Source of the DNA: an uncultured Eubacterium sp.
GTDB taxonomy: Bacteria > Bacillota > Clostridia > Lachnospirales > Lachnospiraceae
Reading direction: 5' to 3'
NCBI GenBank assembly: GCA_910580075.1
Contig: CAJTVR010000086.1
Coordinates: forward strand, 1 to 20,708
Length of the DNA stretch: 20,708 nucleotides
This document shows, one piece after another, positions 14,176 to 20,708 of the stretch (position 1 is its first letter; every line of letters begins with the position of its first letter). The notes below the pieces were generated by a model that saw nothing but the letters and a program-made list of their open reading frames with translations, had not been told where the DNA came from and searched no databases. The position numbers were made by a program, and so were the translations under genes.

Positions 14176-15377
14176 GAAATCCATTAGCACAGGAAATAGT
14201 AAATATTCCGCCTTCCGGTATCCGGAAGTTTTTTGATATAGTAAGTGAAATGAAAGATGCCGTTTCCTTAGGTGTAGGAGAACCGGATTTTGATACCCCG
14301 TGGCATATTCGCGATGAGGGTATTTATTCGCTGGAAAAAGGACGGACATTTTATACGTCCAATGCGGGGCTTAAGGAATTAAAAATTGAGATTGCAAATT
14401 ATCTGAAACGGCGTTTTGGCCTGGAGTATGATTACAATGCGGAAACGCTTGTAACGGTAGGCGGGAGCGAAGCGATTGATATTGCAATGCGTGCGATGCT
14501 AGACCCGGGTGATGAAGTGCTGATTCCGCAGCCGAGTTATGTTTCTTACGAACCCTGCTGCCGCCTTGCAAACGGCACGCCTGTAATTATAGAACTGAAA
14601 GAAGAAAATGATTTCAGACTGACAAAAGAACAGATTGAAGCGGCTGTGACGCCGAAAACAAAGCTGCTGGTACTGCCGTTTCCAAACAATCCTACCGGGG
14701 CAGTGATGGAAAAGGAGGATCTGGAGGCAGTGGCGCAGGCAGTAGAAGAGCATGATTTGTTTGTGCTGAGTGATGAAATTTATGCAGAACTTACCTATCT
14801 GGAAGGGAAAACACATGTATCCATTGCATCGCTGCCTGGAATGCGGGAACGGACGATCGTCATAAACGGATTTTCAAAATCACATGCTATGACGGGATGG
14901 AGGCTCGGCTATGCCTGCGGCCCGAAAGTCATTATAGAACAGATGTTAAAAATCCACCAGTACGCAATTATGTGTGCGCCTACAAACAGCCAGTATGCTG
15001 CAGTAGACGCCCTTCAGAACGGGGACGGGGACGTCAGCGCGATGCGTGAAGAATACAATGGCAGACGCCGTTATCTGATGCATGCGTTTGAAGAAATGGG
15101 ACTGAAATGTTTTGAACCGTTTGGAGCATTTTATGTATTTCCGTGTATTAAAGAGTTTGGAATGACTTCAGAAGAATTTGCAGAAAAACTCCTATATGAA
15201 GAAAAAGTAGCGGTTGTACCAGGTACGGCTTTTGGACAGAGCGGAGAGGGATTTATCAGGATTTCGTATGCGTATTCTCTGGATAACCTGAAAACAGCAC
15301 TGGAACGTGTACGCAGATTTATTGAAAAGCTGCATAAAAACGCAGGGAATGCAGGGAAACTTTCTGGTGGAATATAA
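14172..15377 (+). CDS. PLP-dependent class I/II aminotransferase
   Basis: This 401-residue enzyme is a fold-type I aminotransferase of the AspC/PatA group. PLP contacts are visible: Asn in PFPNNPTGA (about 172-173), D201 and Y204 in SDEIYAEL, the Schiff-base Lys236 in NGFSKSHAMTGWRLGY, and a substrate-carboxylate Arg near the C terminus in EGFIRISYA. The N-terminal LGVGEPDFDTPWHI is the typical substrate-gate region. Substrate specificity (aspartate, aromatic or branched-chain) cannot be decided by eye. It is translationally coupled to the preceding Lrp/AsnC regulator. Confidence 0.92.
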   Translation: MRNPLAQEIVNIPPSGIRKFFDIVSEMKDAVSLGVGEPDFDTPWHIRDEGIYSLEKGRTFYTSNAGLKELKIEIANYLKRRFGLEYDYNAETLVTVGGSEAIDIAMRAMLDPGDEVLIPQPSYVSYEPCCRLANGTPVIIELKEENDFRLTKEQIEAAVTPKTKLLVLPFPNNPTGAVMEKEDLEAVAQAVEEHDLFVLSDEIYAELTYLEGKTHVSIASLPGMRERTIVINGFSKSHAMTGWRLGYACGPKVIIEQMLKIHQYAIMCAPTNSQYAAVDALQNGDGDVSAMREEYNGRRRYLMHAFEEMGLKCFEPFGAFYVFPCIKEFGMTSEEFAEKLLYEEKVAVVPGTAFGQSGEGFIRISYAYSLDNLKTALERVRRFIEKLHKNAGNAGKLSGGI

Positions 15378-15467
15378 ACATCTGGAAAATGAAGGAACAA
15401 AGACATGGCAGCTAAGAACCAGGCACTGCATCAGCTGCAGGACGCTCAGAATGGAGGGGGCATAGAT

Positions 15468-15971
15468 ATGGCAGCTTTGAATATTGTACTGCATCAGCCG
15501 GAAATTCCTCAGAATACAGGAAATATCGGCCGTACCTGTGTGGCAGCAGGTGCAAGGCTGCACTTAATAGAGCCGCTGGGATTTCTGTTAAATGAAAAGG
15601 CGTTAAAAAGAGCCGGAATGGATTACTGGCAGGAGCTGGATGTAACAACATACATAGACTATGAAGAGTTTTTAGATAAAAATCCAGGTGCAAAAATCTA
15701 TTACGCAACGACCAAAGGACGGCAGCTGTACAGTGACGTTTCTTTTGAACCGGACTGTTATCTGATGTTTGGAAAAGAAAGCGGCGGAATACCGGAAGAA
15801 ATTCTAAAAAGAAATCCCGATACCTGCATCCGCATTCCGATGCGGGAAGAAACGCGTTCGCTGAACCTGTCTAATGCTGCAGCGATTGTGCTGTACGAAG
15901 CACTCCGCCAGAACGGGTTTTCAAATATGAGGCTGCAGGGAGAACTGCACCGGCTGAGCTGGGAGGATTAG
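15468..15971 (+). CDS. trmL: tRNA (cytidine/uridine-34-2'-O)-methyltransferase TrmL
   Basis: The 167-residue SPOUT methyltransferase modifies the wobble nucleotide of tRNA-Leu isoacceptors. It starts MAALNIVLHQPEIPQNTGNI, closely matching the TrmL N-terminal motif 1. The knot motifs are FGKESGGIPEEIL and IPMREETRSLNLSNAAAIVL. Length and lack of extra domains fit TrmL rather than TrmH. The start at 15468 has GGAGGGGG at 15453-15460. An upstream in-frame ATG at 15405, also with an AAGGA site, would add 21 residues; its first codons resemble those at 15468, as if the start had been duplicated. The next gene starts 5 nt after the stop. Confidence 0.9.
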   Translation: MAALNIVLHQPEIPQNTGNIGRTCVAAGARLHLIEPLGFLLNEKALKRAGMDYWQELDVTTYIDYEEFLDKNPGAKIYYATTKGRQLYSDVSFEPDCYLMFGKESGGIPEEILKRNPDTCIRIPMREETRSLNLSNAAAIVLYEALRQNGFSNMRLQGELHRLSWED

Positions 15972-15976
15972 GCAGC

Positions 15977-16828
15977 ATGGATATCATCAAAGCGGTGAAA
16001 TTAGTACATGAATATATCCGGCGTGACGAAGAAGGCAATGTGGAATCGATACAGACAGCGCTTGATCAGGTGGATTTAGAGATCAGCGAAGGTGAATTTA
16101 TAGCTGTTTTAGGCCATAACGGTTCTGGAAAATCGACACTGGCAAAACATATCAATGCAATACTGACTCCTACGGAAGGGACGCTCTGGGTAGACGGAAA
16201 AGATGTGAGCGACCCGGCATGCGTCTGGGATGTGCGCCAGAGTGCCGGAATGGTATTTCAAAATCCAGACAATCAGATCGTTGCAAGCGTTGTGGAAGAA
16301 GATGTCGGCTTTGGGCCGGAAAATATCGGAGTTCCGACGGACGAAATCTGGGAACGGGCTTTAGAGAGTTTAAAGTCTGTAGGCATGCTCAAATACCGGA
16401 AGCATTCGCCGAATAAATTATCCGGCGGACAGAAACAGCGTGTGGCAATTGCAGGCGTTGTAGCGATGCAGCCCAGATGCATTGTACTGGATGAGCCTAC
16501 AGCAATGTTAGATCCGTCAGGACGGAAAGATGTGTTAAAGACAGTGCATGAACTGAACCGGAAAAAAGGGGTTACGATTATCCTGATTACACATTATATG
16601 GAAGAAGTGACTGATGCAGACCGCGTATTTGTCATGGATCAGGGCAGCATTGTGATGCAGGGGACACCGAGACAGATATTTTCAAAGGCAGAAGAGCTTA
16701 GGCAGCACAGACTGAACGTACCCCAGATTACGATGCTGGCACATGAACTGCGAAGGAGCGGGCTGAATCTGCCGGAAGGGATACTGTCCAGAGAGGAACT
16801 TCTAAGAGAGCTGTTAAAGATGAGGTAA
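15977..16828 (+). CDS. ecfA1: ECF transporter ATPase EcfA1
   Basis: This 283-residue ATPase is one of two that energise energy-coupling-factor vitamin and metal importers. Walker A is GHNGSGKST (46-54), the Q loop FQNPDNQ (94-100), the signature LSGGQKQR (148-155), Walker B CIVLDEPTAM with E173, and the switch His is in LITHYMEEV. QNPDNQ distinguishes this group, and the C-terminal helical extension is present. It sits directly upstream of ecfA2 (4-nt gap) and ecfT, the standard group II ECF order. Substrate-binding S components are encoded elsewhere and share this module. Confidence 0.95.
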   Translation: MDIIKAVKLVHEYIRRDEEGNVESIQTALDQVDLEISEGEFIAVLGHNGSGKSTLAKHINAILTPTEGTLWVDGKDVSDPACVWDVRQSAGMVFQNPDNQIVASVVEEDVGFGPENIGVPTDEIWERALESLKSVGMLKYRKHSPNKLSGGQKQRVAIAGVVAMQPRCIVLDEPTAMLDPSGRKDVLKTVHELNRKKGVTIILITHYMEEVTDADRVFVMDQGSIVMQGTPRQIFSKAEELRQHRLNVPQITMLAHELRRSGLNLPEGILSREELLRELLKMR

Positions 16829-16832
16829 CGGC

Positions 16833-17696
16833 ATGTCAATAATTGTAAACAAGCTGAATTATACTTACAGTACCGGAACTGCATACGAAGTCCAGGCATT
16901 AAAAAATATTAATTTAAAAATCCAGGACGGTGAATTTATCGGCATAATCGGGCATACAGGTTCTGGGAAATCAACACTGATCCAGCATCTGAACGGACTG
17001 CTGAAAGCTACAGACGGCGGTATTTATTATAATGGAGAAGATATTTATGACGCGGGCTATAACTTAAAAGAACTGCGCAGCAAAGTAGGACTGGTCTTTC
17101 AGTATCCAGAGCATCAGCTGTTTGAAGCAACCATATTTGATGATGTCTGTTTCGGCCCGGTCAATCAGGGTTTGTCGAAAAATGAAGCGGGTCTGCGGGC
17201 TTTTGAGGCGCTAAAAAGCGTCGGAATGCCGGAAGTACTGTACTATCAGTCTCCGTTTGATTTATCCGGCGGACAGAAAAGAAGAGTTGCAATCGCAGGC
17301 GTGCTTGCAATGAAGCCGGAAGTGCTGATCCTGGATGAACCGACGGCCGGGCTGGACCCGAAAGGCAGAGATGAAATTTTTGCACTGATCGCTGATATGC
17401 AGGAAGAAAACGATATGACAGTGATTCTTGTTTCACACAGCATGGAAGATGTGGCGCAGTATGTGAAGCGCATTATTGTCATGAATCAGGGCAGCATAGT
17501 ATTTGATGATACTCCGGTAAATGTGTTTAAAAATTATAAAGAACTGGAACAGATGGGACTCGCAGCGCCGCAGGTAACATATCTGATGCATGAAATGAAA
17601 GAGGCAGGGTTTGATGTCAGCACGGATGCAGCTACAATAGAAGATGCTAAAAACGAGATCTTAAGAGCCTGTCTGAAAAAGACGGGCAGCTTTTAG
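16833..17696 (+). CDS. ecfA2: ECF transporter ATPase EcfA2
   Basis: This second ECF ATPase has 287 residues. Walker A is GHTGSGKST (40-48), the Q loop FQYPEHQLFE, the signature LSGGQKRR, Walker B VLILDEPTAGLD, and the switch His is in LVSHSMEDV. QYPEHQLF is the usual EcfA2 counterpart of QNPDNQ in EcfA1. The heterodimer with EcfA1 docks on EcfT. It is separated from ecfT by 82 nt that contain a perfect palindrome and a possible mini-ORF. Confidence 0.95.
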   Translation: MSIIVNKLNYTYSTGTAYEVQALKNINLKIQDGEFIGIIGHTGSGKSTLIQHLNGLLKATDGGIYYNGEDIYDAGYNLKELRSKVGLVFQYPEHQLFEATIFDDVCFGPVNQGLSKNEAGLRAFEALKSVGMPEVLYYQSPFDLSGGQKRRVAIAGVLAMKPEVLILDEPTAGLDPKGRDEIFALIADMQEENDMTVILVSHSMEDVAQYVKRIIVMNQGSIVFDDTPVNVFKNYKELEQMGLAAPQVTYLMHEMKEAGFDVSTDAATIEDAKNEILRACLKKTGSF

Positions 17697-17702
17697 AATA
17701 AA

Positions 17703-17720
17703 AAGGAGCATATGCTCCTT
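17703..17720. repeat. 18-bp perfect palindrome between ecfA2 and ecfT
   Basis: AAGGAGCATATGCTCCTT is exactly self-complementary. It contains a strong AAGGAG ribosome binding site and the ATG of a 24-codon frame, so hairpin formation in RNA would hide that site. There is no T tract, so it is not a typical terminator. A DNA-binding dimer site is an alternative. Confidence 0.7.
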
Positions 17721-17786
17721 GTGATCGTGCATCCTGCCGCATCAGGAAGAATAACAGTGAATGGAAAGATAAAAAGATATGATTAG
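17712..17786 (+). CDS. Possible 24-codon leader ORF translationally coupled to ecfT
   Basis: The ATG at 17712 has an ideal AAAAGGAG site 3-4 nt upstream. The 24-codon frame begins MLLVIVHPAASGR and ends in TAG at 17784-17786, overlapping the ecfT start (ATG at 17779) by 8 nt. The ecfT gene's own ribosome binding site is weak (GGAAAG). This could be a coupling leader; no homology is claimed and the frame could be chance. Confidence 0.25.
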   Translation: MLLVIVHPAASGRITVNGKIKRYD

Positions 17787-18579
17787 AGATATTACGATTG
17801 GACAGTATTATCCGGCCGAATCCATAGTACACAGATTAGATCCGCGGGTGAAATTATTTGGTACCATGCTGTTTTTGATTACTGTTTTTTCATTTCAGGG
17901 GATTGCCGGCCTGCTGCTGATTACGCTGTTTCTGGCAGCTGTAATCCGGCTGTCAAAAGTACCGTTTGGATATATGGTCAAAGGGCTGAGAGCGATTCTG
18001 GTGTTAATGATTCTTACCGCGTTTTTCAACCTGTTTTTCACCAGCAGCCCGAATGTCGTCTGGGAATGGAAGTGGCTGCATATTACCGAAGAAGGTATTG
18101 AAACAGCAGTAAAAATGATTCTGCGTCTTATTTATCTCATTCTCGGCACATCGCTGATGACGCTGACTACAACGCCGAATGAACTGACTGACGGTCTGGA
18201 AAAAGCACTGCGTCCTCTGCAGGCAGTTCATGTTCCGGTACATGAAATTGCAATGATGATGGCTATTGCGCTTCGGTTTATCCCCATTTTAATAGAAGAA
18301 ACCGATAAGATTATGCGCGCGCAGATGGCAAGAGGCGCTGATTTTGAAAACGGAAATCTGCTGCGAAGGGCAAAAGCGATGGTGCCGCTGTTAGTACCTT
18401 TATTTATTTCTGCGTTCCGTCGTGCAAATGATCTGGCTATGGCGATGGAGGCACGCTGCTACAGAGGCGGGGCAGGCAGAACTAAGATGAAGCCTTTACG
18501 GTATGCAAAGCGGGATTATGCTGCTTATCTGGTTTTGATTCTGTATCTGGCAGCGGTGATTGTGCTGCGCCGGATTTAG
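17779..18579 (+). CDS. ecfT: ECF transporter transmembrane protein EcfT
   Basis: This 266-residue membrane scaffold couples the EcfA1/A2 ATPases to exchangeable S components. About five hydrophobic segments can be seen (near 30-60, 70-88, 110-128, 150-172 and 245-264). The cytoplasmic coupling helices carry the family's Arg motifs, MARGADF and MEARCYRGG; the second is ARC rather than the classic ARG, a common variation. The N terminus IGQYYPAESIVHRLDPRVKL is characteristic of EcfT. It follows ecfA2 and precedes truA, as in many Firmicutes. Confidence 0.95.
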   Translation: MIRDITIGQYYPAESIVHRLDPRVKLFGTMLFLITVFSFQGIAGLLLITLFLAAVIRLSKVPFGYMVKGLRAILVLMILTAFFNLFFTSSPNVVWEWKWLHITEEGIETAVKMILRLIYLILGTSLMTLTTTPNELTDGLEKALRPLQAVHVPVHEIAMMMAIALRFIPILIEETDKIMRAQMARGADFENGNLLRRAKAMVPLLVPLFISAFRRANDLAMAMEARCYRGGAGRTKMKPLRYAKRDYAAYLVLILYLAAVIVLRRI

Positions 18580-18684
18580 ATAGCATCTGAACCGGACGCC
18601 AGGCTGGTACCGGATGAATGTGTAGTTCGGACGCCGGTGCAGTATTTTAGCTGGCTGTTTCCGGTATTATATTAAGGTAGAAAT

Positions 18685-19422
18685 ATGAAAAGGATTAAAC
18701 TGATTGTCGCATATGACGGAACAGATTATAACGGCTGGCAGGTGCAGCCGAACGGGATTACGATAGAGGGAGTTTTAAACCAGGCGCTTACAGAACTGAC
18801 CGGGGAAAAAACGGTAGTTACGGGTGCGAGCCGTACAGATGCCGGAGTACATTCTATGGGGAATGTGGCTGTGTTTGATACTGATACAAGGATTCCGCCG
18901 GATAAAATATGTTATGCGTTAAACCAGCGGCTTCCGGAAGATATAGTGGTACAGCATTCCTGTGAAGTACCTTCTGATTTTCACCCGAGACGCTGTGATA
19001 GCCGTAAAACTTATGAGTATAAAATCCTTAACCGTACTTTTCCAATGCCTTTGAAAAGGTTTGATACTTATTTTTTTTATCGCAGATTAGATGTAACAAA
19101 AATGCAGGAGGCAGCGAAATATCTGACCGGGGAGCATGATTTTAAAAGTTTCTGTTCTGTGCATTCTCAGGCAGAAACGACAGTGCGCACCATTTATGAC
19201 CTGACAGTGGAAAAGCAGGGAGACTTAATTGTGATGCGTGTGACAGGCAGCGGATTTTTGTACAATATGGTCCGCATTATTGCCGGAACCCTGCTGCAGG
19301 CTGGAACCGGGGAGCGCAGGCCGGAAGATATGGCAGACATTTTAAGGGCTGCAGACCGGGCAGCCGCAGGACCGACAGCACCAGCGTGCGGACTTACGAT
19401 GATCGGGATTGACTATTGCTGA
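18685..19422 (+). CDS. truA: tRNA pseudouridine synthase A
   Basis: This 245-residue enzyme makes pseudouridine at tRNA positions 38-40. The catalytic Asp52 lies in GASRTDAGVHSMGNVA, and YDGTDYNGWQVQPNGITIEG near the N terminus and GSGFLYNMVRIIAGTLL in the second half are standard TruA blocks. The length is typical. AAGGTAG precedes the ATG. The 105-nt gap after ecfT contains a repeated CGGACGCC word (18593-18600, 18628-18635) but no clear promoter or terminator, so co-transcription with the ecf genes is plausible. Confidence 0.95.
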   Translation: MKRIKLIVAYDGTDYNGWQVQPNGITIEGVLNQALTELTGEKTVVTGASRTDAGVHSMGNVAVFDTDTRIPPDKICYALNQRLPEDIVVQHSCEVPSDFHPRRCDSRKTYEYKILNRTFPMPLKRFDTYFFYRRLDVTKMQEAAKYLTGEHDFKSFCSVHSQAETTVRTIYDLTVEKQGDLIVMRVTGSGFLYNMVRIIAGTLLQAGTGERRPEDMADILRAADRAAAGPTAPACGLTMIGIDYC

Positions 19423-19456
19423 ATCTCTGATTATGAGTTATCCGAACGCCGGACTG

Positions 19457-19502
19457 TTGTAACAGCTCAGATCATCTGTTGAACTGTTAGGGACCGTTAC
19501 AA
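19457..19502 (+). other. Weak structured segment after truA
   Basis: TTGTAAC (19457-19463) pairs with GTTACAA (19496-19502), enclosing a small CAGATCATCTG hairpin. No T tract follows, so termination of truA transcription here is doubtful. It lies just upstream of the rplM promoter. Confidence 0.25.
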
Positions 19503-19529
19503 TAATTGTGGGAAATTTTGAAAAAATTC

Positions 19530-19558
19530 TTGACACACACGGTTCAGGGTACTATAAT
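19530..19558 (+). promoter_or_regulatory. Consensus sigma-A promoter of rplM-rpsI
   Basis: TTGACA (19530-19535) and TATAAT (19553-19558) are spaced by exactly 17 bp, a perfect consensus as expected for a ribosomal protein operon. The start point would be near 19565. Confidence 0.92.
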
Positions 19559-19564
19559 ATTAAA

Positions 19565-19690
19565 GTCTGACATAGTAAAAAAATGCGGGCATTTTATGTG
19601 TGCGCATTTTAACTATATAATAACCGAAAATGGAAAAAGACGAGGCTTCCGGACATGGCTGAGTCTTTGAAGTTTTTATAAATTTTCAAG
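19565..19690 (+). ncRNA. Candidate L13 ribosomal-protein mRNA leader
   Basis: The untranslated leader of about 135 nt before rplM is strongly structured. AAAATGCG (19580-19587) pairs with CGCATTTT (19603-19610), extended outward by TAGT/ACTA-type pairing. AAAGAC (19636-19641) pairs with GTCTTT (19663-19668) around a GC-rich inner loop, and TTGAA near 19667 can pair with TTCAA near 19685 next to the ribosome binding site. An autoregulatory L13 leader is known upstream of rplM in low-GC Gram-positives; position and hairpin layout fit, but I could not verify a match to that model. Confidence 0.55.
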
Positions 19691-19701
19691 GAGGCAGACC
19701 A

Positions 19702-20133
19702 ATGAATGATACATTTATGGCAAGTCCAGCTACCATTGACAGAAAATGGTATGTTGTAGACGCATCAGGAATGACGTTAGGACGTTTAGCATCAGAAATT
19801 GCTAAGGTATTAAGAGGCAAACATAAACCAATTTTTACGCCGCATATGGATACAGGCGACTATGTAATTGTAGTCAATGCTGAGAAAGTAAAAGTAACAG
19901 GTAAAAAACTGGATCAGAAAATTTACTACAGACATTCCGGTTATGTTGGTGGATTAAAAGAAACCACATTAAAGGACATGCTGAAGAGACATCCGGAAAG
20001 AGTTGTAGAATATGCAGTTAAGGGAATGCTCCCGAAAGGACCTCTGGGAAGACAGATGTATAGAAAATTATTCGTATATGTCGGCCCGGATCATAAACAT
20101 GCAGCTCAGAAACCGGAAGCTCTCACATTTTAA
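19702..20133 (+). CDS. rplM: 50S ribosomal protein L13
   Basis: This 143-residue L13 assembles early into the large subunit. Family blocks are WYVVDASGMTLGRLAS (17-32), HMDTGDYVIVVNAEKV, KIYYRHSGYVGG, and VKGMLPKGPLGRQMYRKLFVY in the C-terminal half. The length is standard. AAGGAGG at 19688-19694 fixes the start. It is the first gene of the universal L13-S9 pair, with a consensus promoter and a folded leader. Confidence 0.98.
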   Translation: MNDTFMASPATIDRKWYVVDASGMTLGRLASEIAKVLRGKHKPIFTPHMDTGDYVIVVNAEKVKVTGKKLDQKIYYRHSGYVGGLKETTLKDMLKRHPERVVEYAVKGMLPKGPLGRQMYRKLFVYVGPDHKHAAQKPEALTF

Positions 20134-20156
20134 TCGGAAATAGGAGGTAAGTTACA

Positions 20157-20549
20157 GTGGCTAGTGCAAGATTTTATGGAACAGGAAGAAGAAAAAGTTC
20201 TGTTGCCAGAGTTTATCTGTTTCCAGGAACAGGCAAAATCACAATCAATAAAAGAGATATTGATGACTATCTCGGCTTAGAGACATTAAAAGTAATTGTC
20301 CGTCAGCCGTTAGAAGCAACAGGAACTGCAGATAAATTTGATGTAAAGGTAAATGTAAAAGGCGGCGGTTTTACAGGCCAGGCCGGAGCAATCCGTCATG
20401 GTATTTCAAGAGCTTTACTGGAAGCTGATGCAGACTACCGTCCGGTACTGAAAAGTGCAGGGTATCTGACACGTGATCCTCGTATGAAAGAGAGAAAGAA
20501 GTACGGCCTCAAAGCGGCCCGCCGCGCTCCGCAGTTCAGCAAGCGATAA
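20157..20549 (+). CDS. rpsI: 30S ribosomal protein S9
   Basis: This 130-residue S9 starts with GTG at 20157 behind TAGGAGG (20141-20147). Conserved blocks are FYGTGRRKSSVARVYL at the N terminus, VNVKGGGFTGQAGAIRHGIS in the middle, and the basic C-terminal tail ending RAPQFSKR, whose terminal Lys-Arg reaches the tRNA anticodon stem in the P site. It lies 23 nt after rplM. Confidence 0.98.
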   Translation: MASARFYGTGRRKSSVARVYLFPGTGKITINKRDIDDYLGLETLKVIVRQPLEATGTADKFDVKVNVKGGGFTGQAGAIRHGISRALLEADADYRPVLKSAGYLTRDPRMKERKKYGLKAARRAPQFSKR

Positions 20550-20612
20550 TCAGCTGTTCAAACTGTATCAAAATTGCTCAAAAACCCCGGAAAATCATAA
20601 TGTCATTAACTT

Positions 20613-20654
20613 AAGGAATCTTTTACATTTTGAATTGTAAAAGGTTCCTTTTTT
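20613..20654 (+). terminator. Intrinsic terminator of rplM-rpsI (first copy)
   Basis: Bases 20613-20627 pair with 20636-20650 in a 15-bp stem (AAGGAATCTTTTACA against TGTAAAAGGTTCCTT, one G-U wobble) with an 8-nt loop, followed by TTTT at 20651-20654 that continues the TT ending the stem. Confidence 0.9.
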
Positions 20655-20671
20655 CACAATGTCATTAACTT

Positions 20672-20708
20672 AAGGAATCTTTTGCATTTTGAATTGTAAA
20701 AGGTTCCT
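20672..20708 (+). terminator. Second, duplicated terminator hairpin (partial at window edge)
   Basis: The same stem is repeated (AAGGAATCTTTTGCA against TGTAAAAGGTTCCT). The last stem base and the T tract lie beyond the window. It would act as a back-up terminator. Confidence 0.75.

Larger units (their letters stand above)
20599..20708 (+). repeat. 59-bp tandem duplication carrying two terminator hairpins
   Basis: Copy 1 (20599-20657) and copy 2 (20658-20708, cut by the window edge) repeat at a 59-bp period. The visible difference is one base: A in copy 1 (20625) against G in copy 2 (20684). That change turns an A-U pair of the hairpin into a G-U wobble, so the stem survives. Confidence 0.9.

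Overview
The window looks like chromosomal DNA of a low-to-mid GC Gram-positive anaerobe of the class Clostridia, most probably family Lachnospiraceae. This rests on the gene families (VanW, clostridial-type NadA, Lrp plus aminotransferase), strong AGGAGG ribosome binding sites, near-consensus sigma-A promoters, and the order ecfA1-ecfA2-ecfT-truA-rplM-rpsI, which is typical of Firmicutes. I see no phage, plasmid, IS, CRISPR, tRNA or rRNA gene. Genus and species cannot be fixed by eye.

Region 1 (1-6060) is a membrane-transport and signalling module read rightwards. A structured intergenic inverted repeat (1-246) is followed by a promoter preceded by three 12-bp direct repeats. Then come a BcrA-type ABC ATPase, its ABC-2 permease, a small sensor histidine kinase, an MsbA/LmrA-type ABC exporter, a possible 55-codon repeat-bearing ORF, and an OmpR-type response regulator. 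Kinase and regulator are split by the exporter. A second set of three direct repeats (11-bp period) sits at the kinase/exporter junction. The natural reading is an autoregulated stress or antimicrobial-peptide sensing and efflux system; the ligand is unknown. A bidirectional hairpin terminator closes the module.

Region 2 (6068-8040, minus strand) is a two-gene cofactor operon: nadA (quinolinate synthase) followed by a Rossmann/DUF2520 reductase that may be a PanG-type ketopantoate reductase. It has a consensus promoter with one perfect palindrome in the spacer and another in the early 5' UTR.

Region 3 (8194-10231) holds endonuclease III (nth), a DEDDh exonuclease overlapping it by 4 nt with a TTG start, and a convergent membrane-anchored TPR-like protein whose 3' end overlaps the exonuclease.

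Region 4 (10497-18579) is a long rightward series: a 46-aa membrane peptide, a secreted VanW protein, a PurM/HypE-like protein, an Lrp/AsnC regulator overlapping an aminotransferase by 4 nt, TrmL, and the energising module of an ECF vitamin transporter (EcfA1, EcfA2, EcfT) with no S component here.

Region 5 (18685-20708) is truA and then rplM-rpsI, driven by a consensus promoter with a folded leader (candidate L13 autoregulatory leader) and closed by a terminator hairpin present as a 59-bp tandem duplication.

The most distinctive unexplained signals are the inverted-repeat element at the left edge, the two sets of regulatory direct repeats, the repeat ORF before the response regulator, the palindrome-embedded mini-ORF before ecfT, the nadA operator pair, and the duplicated terminator.
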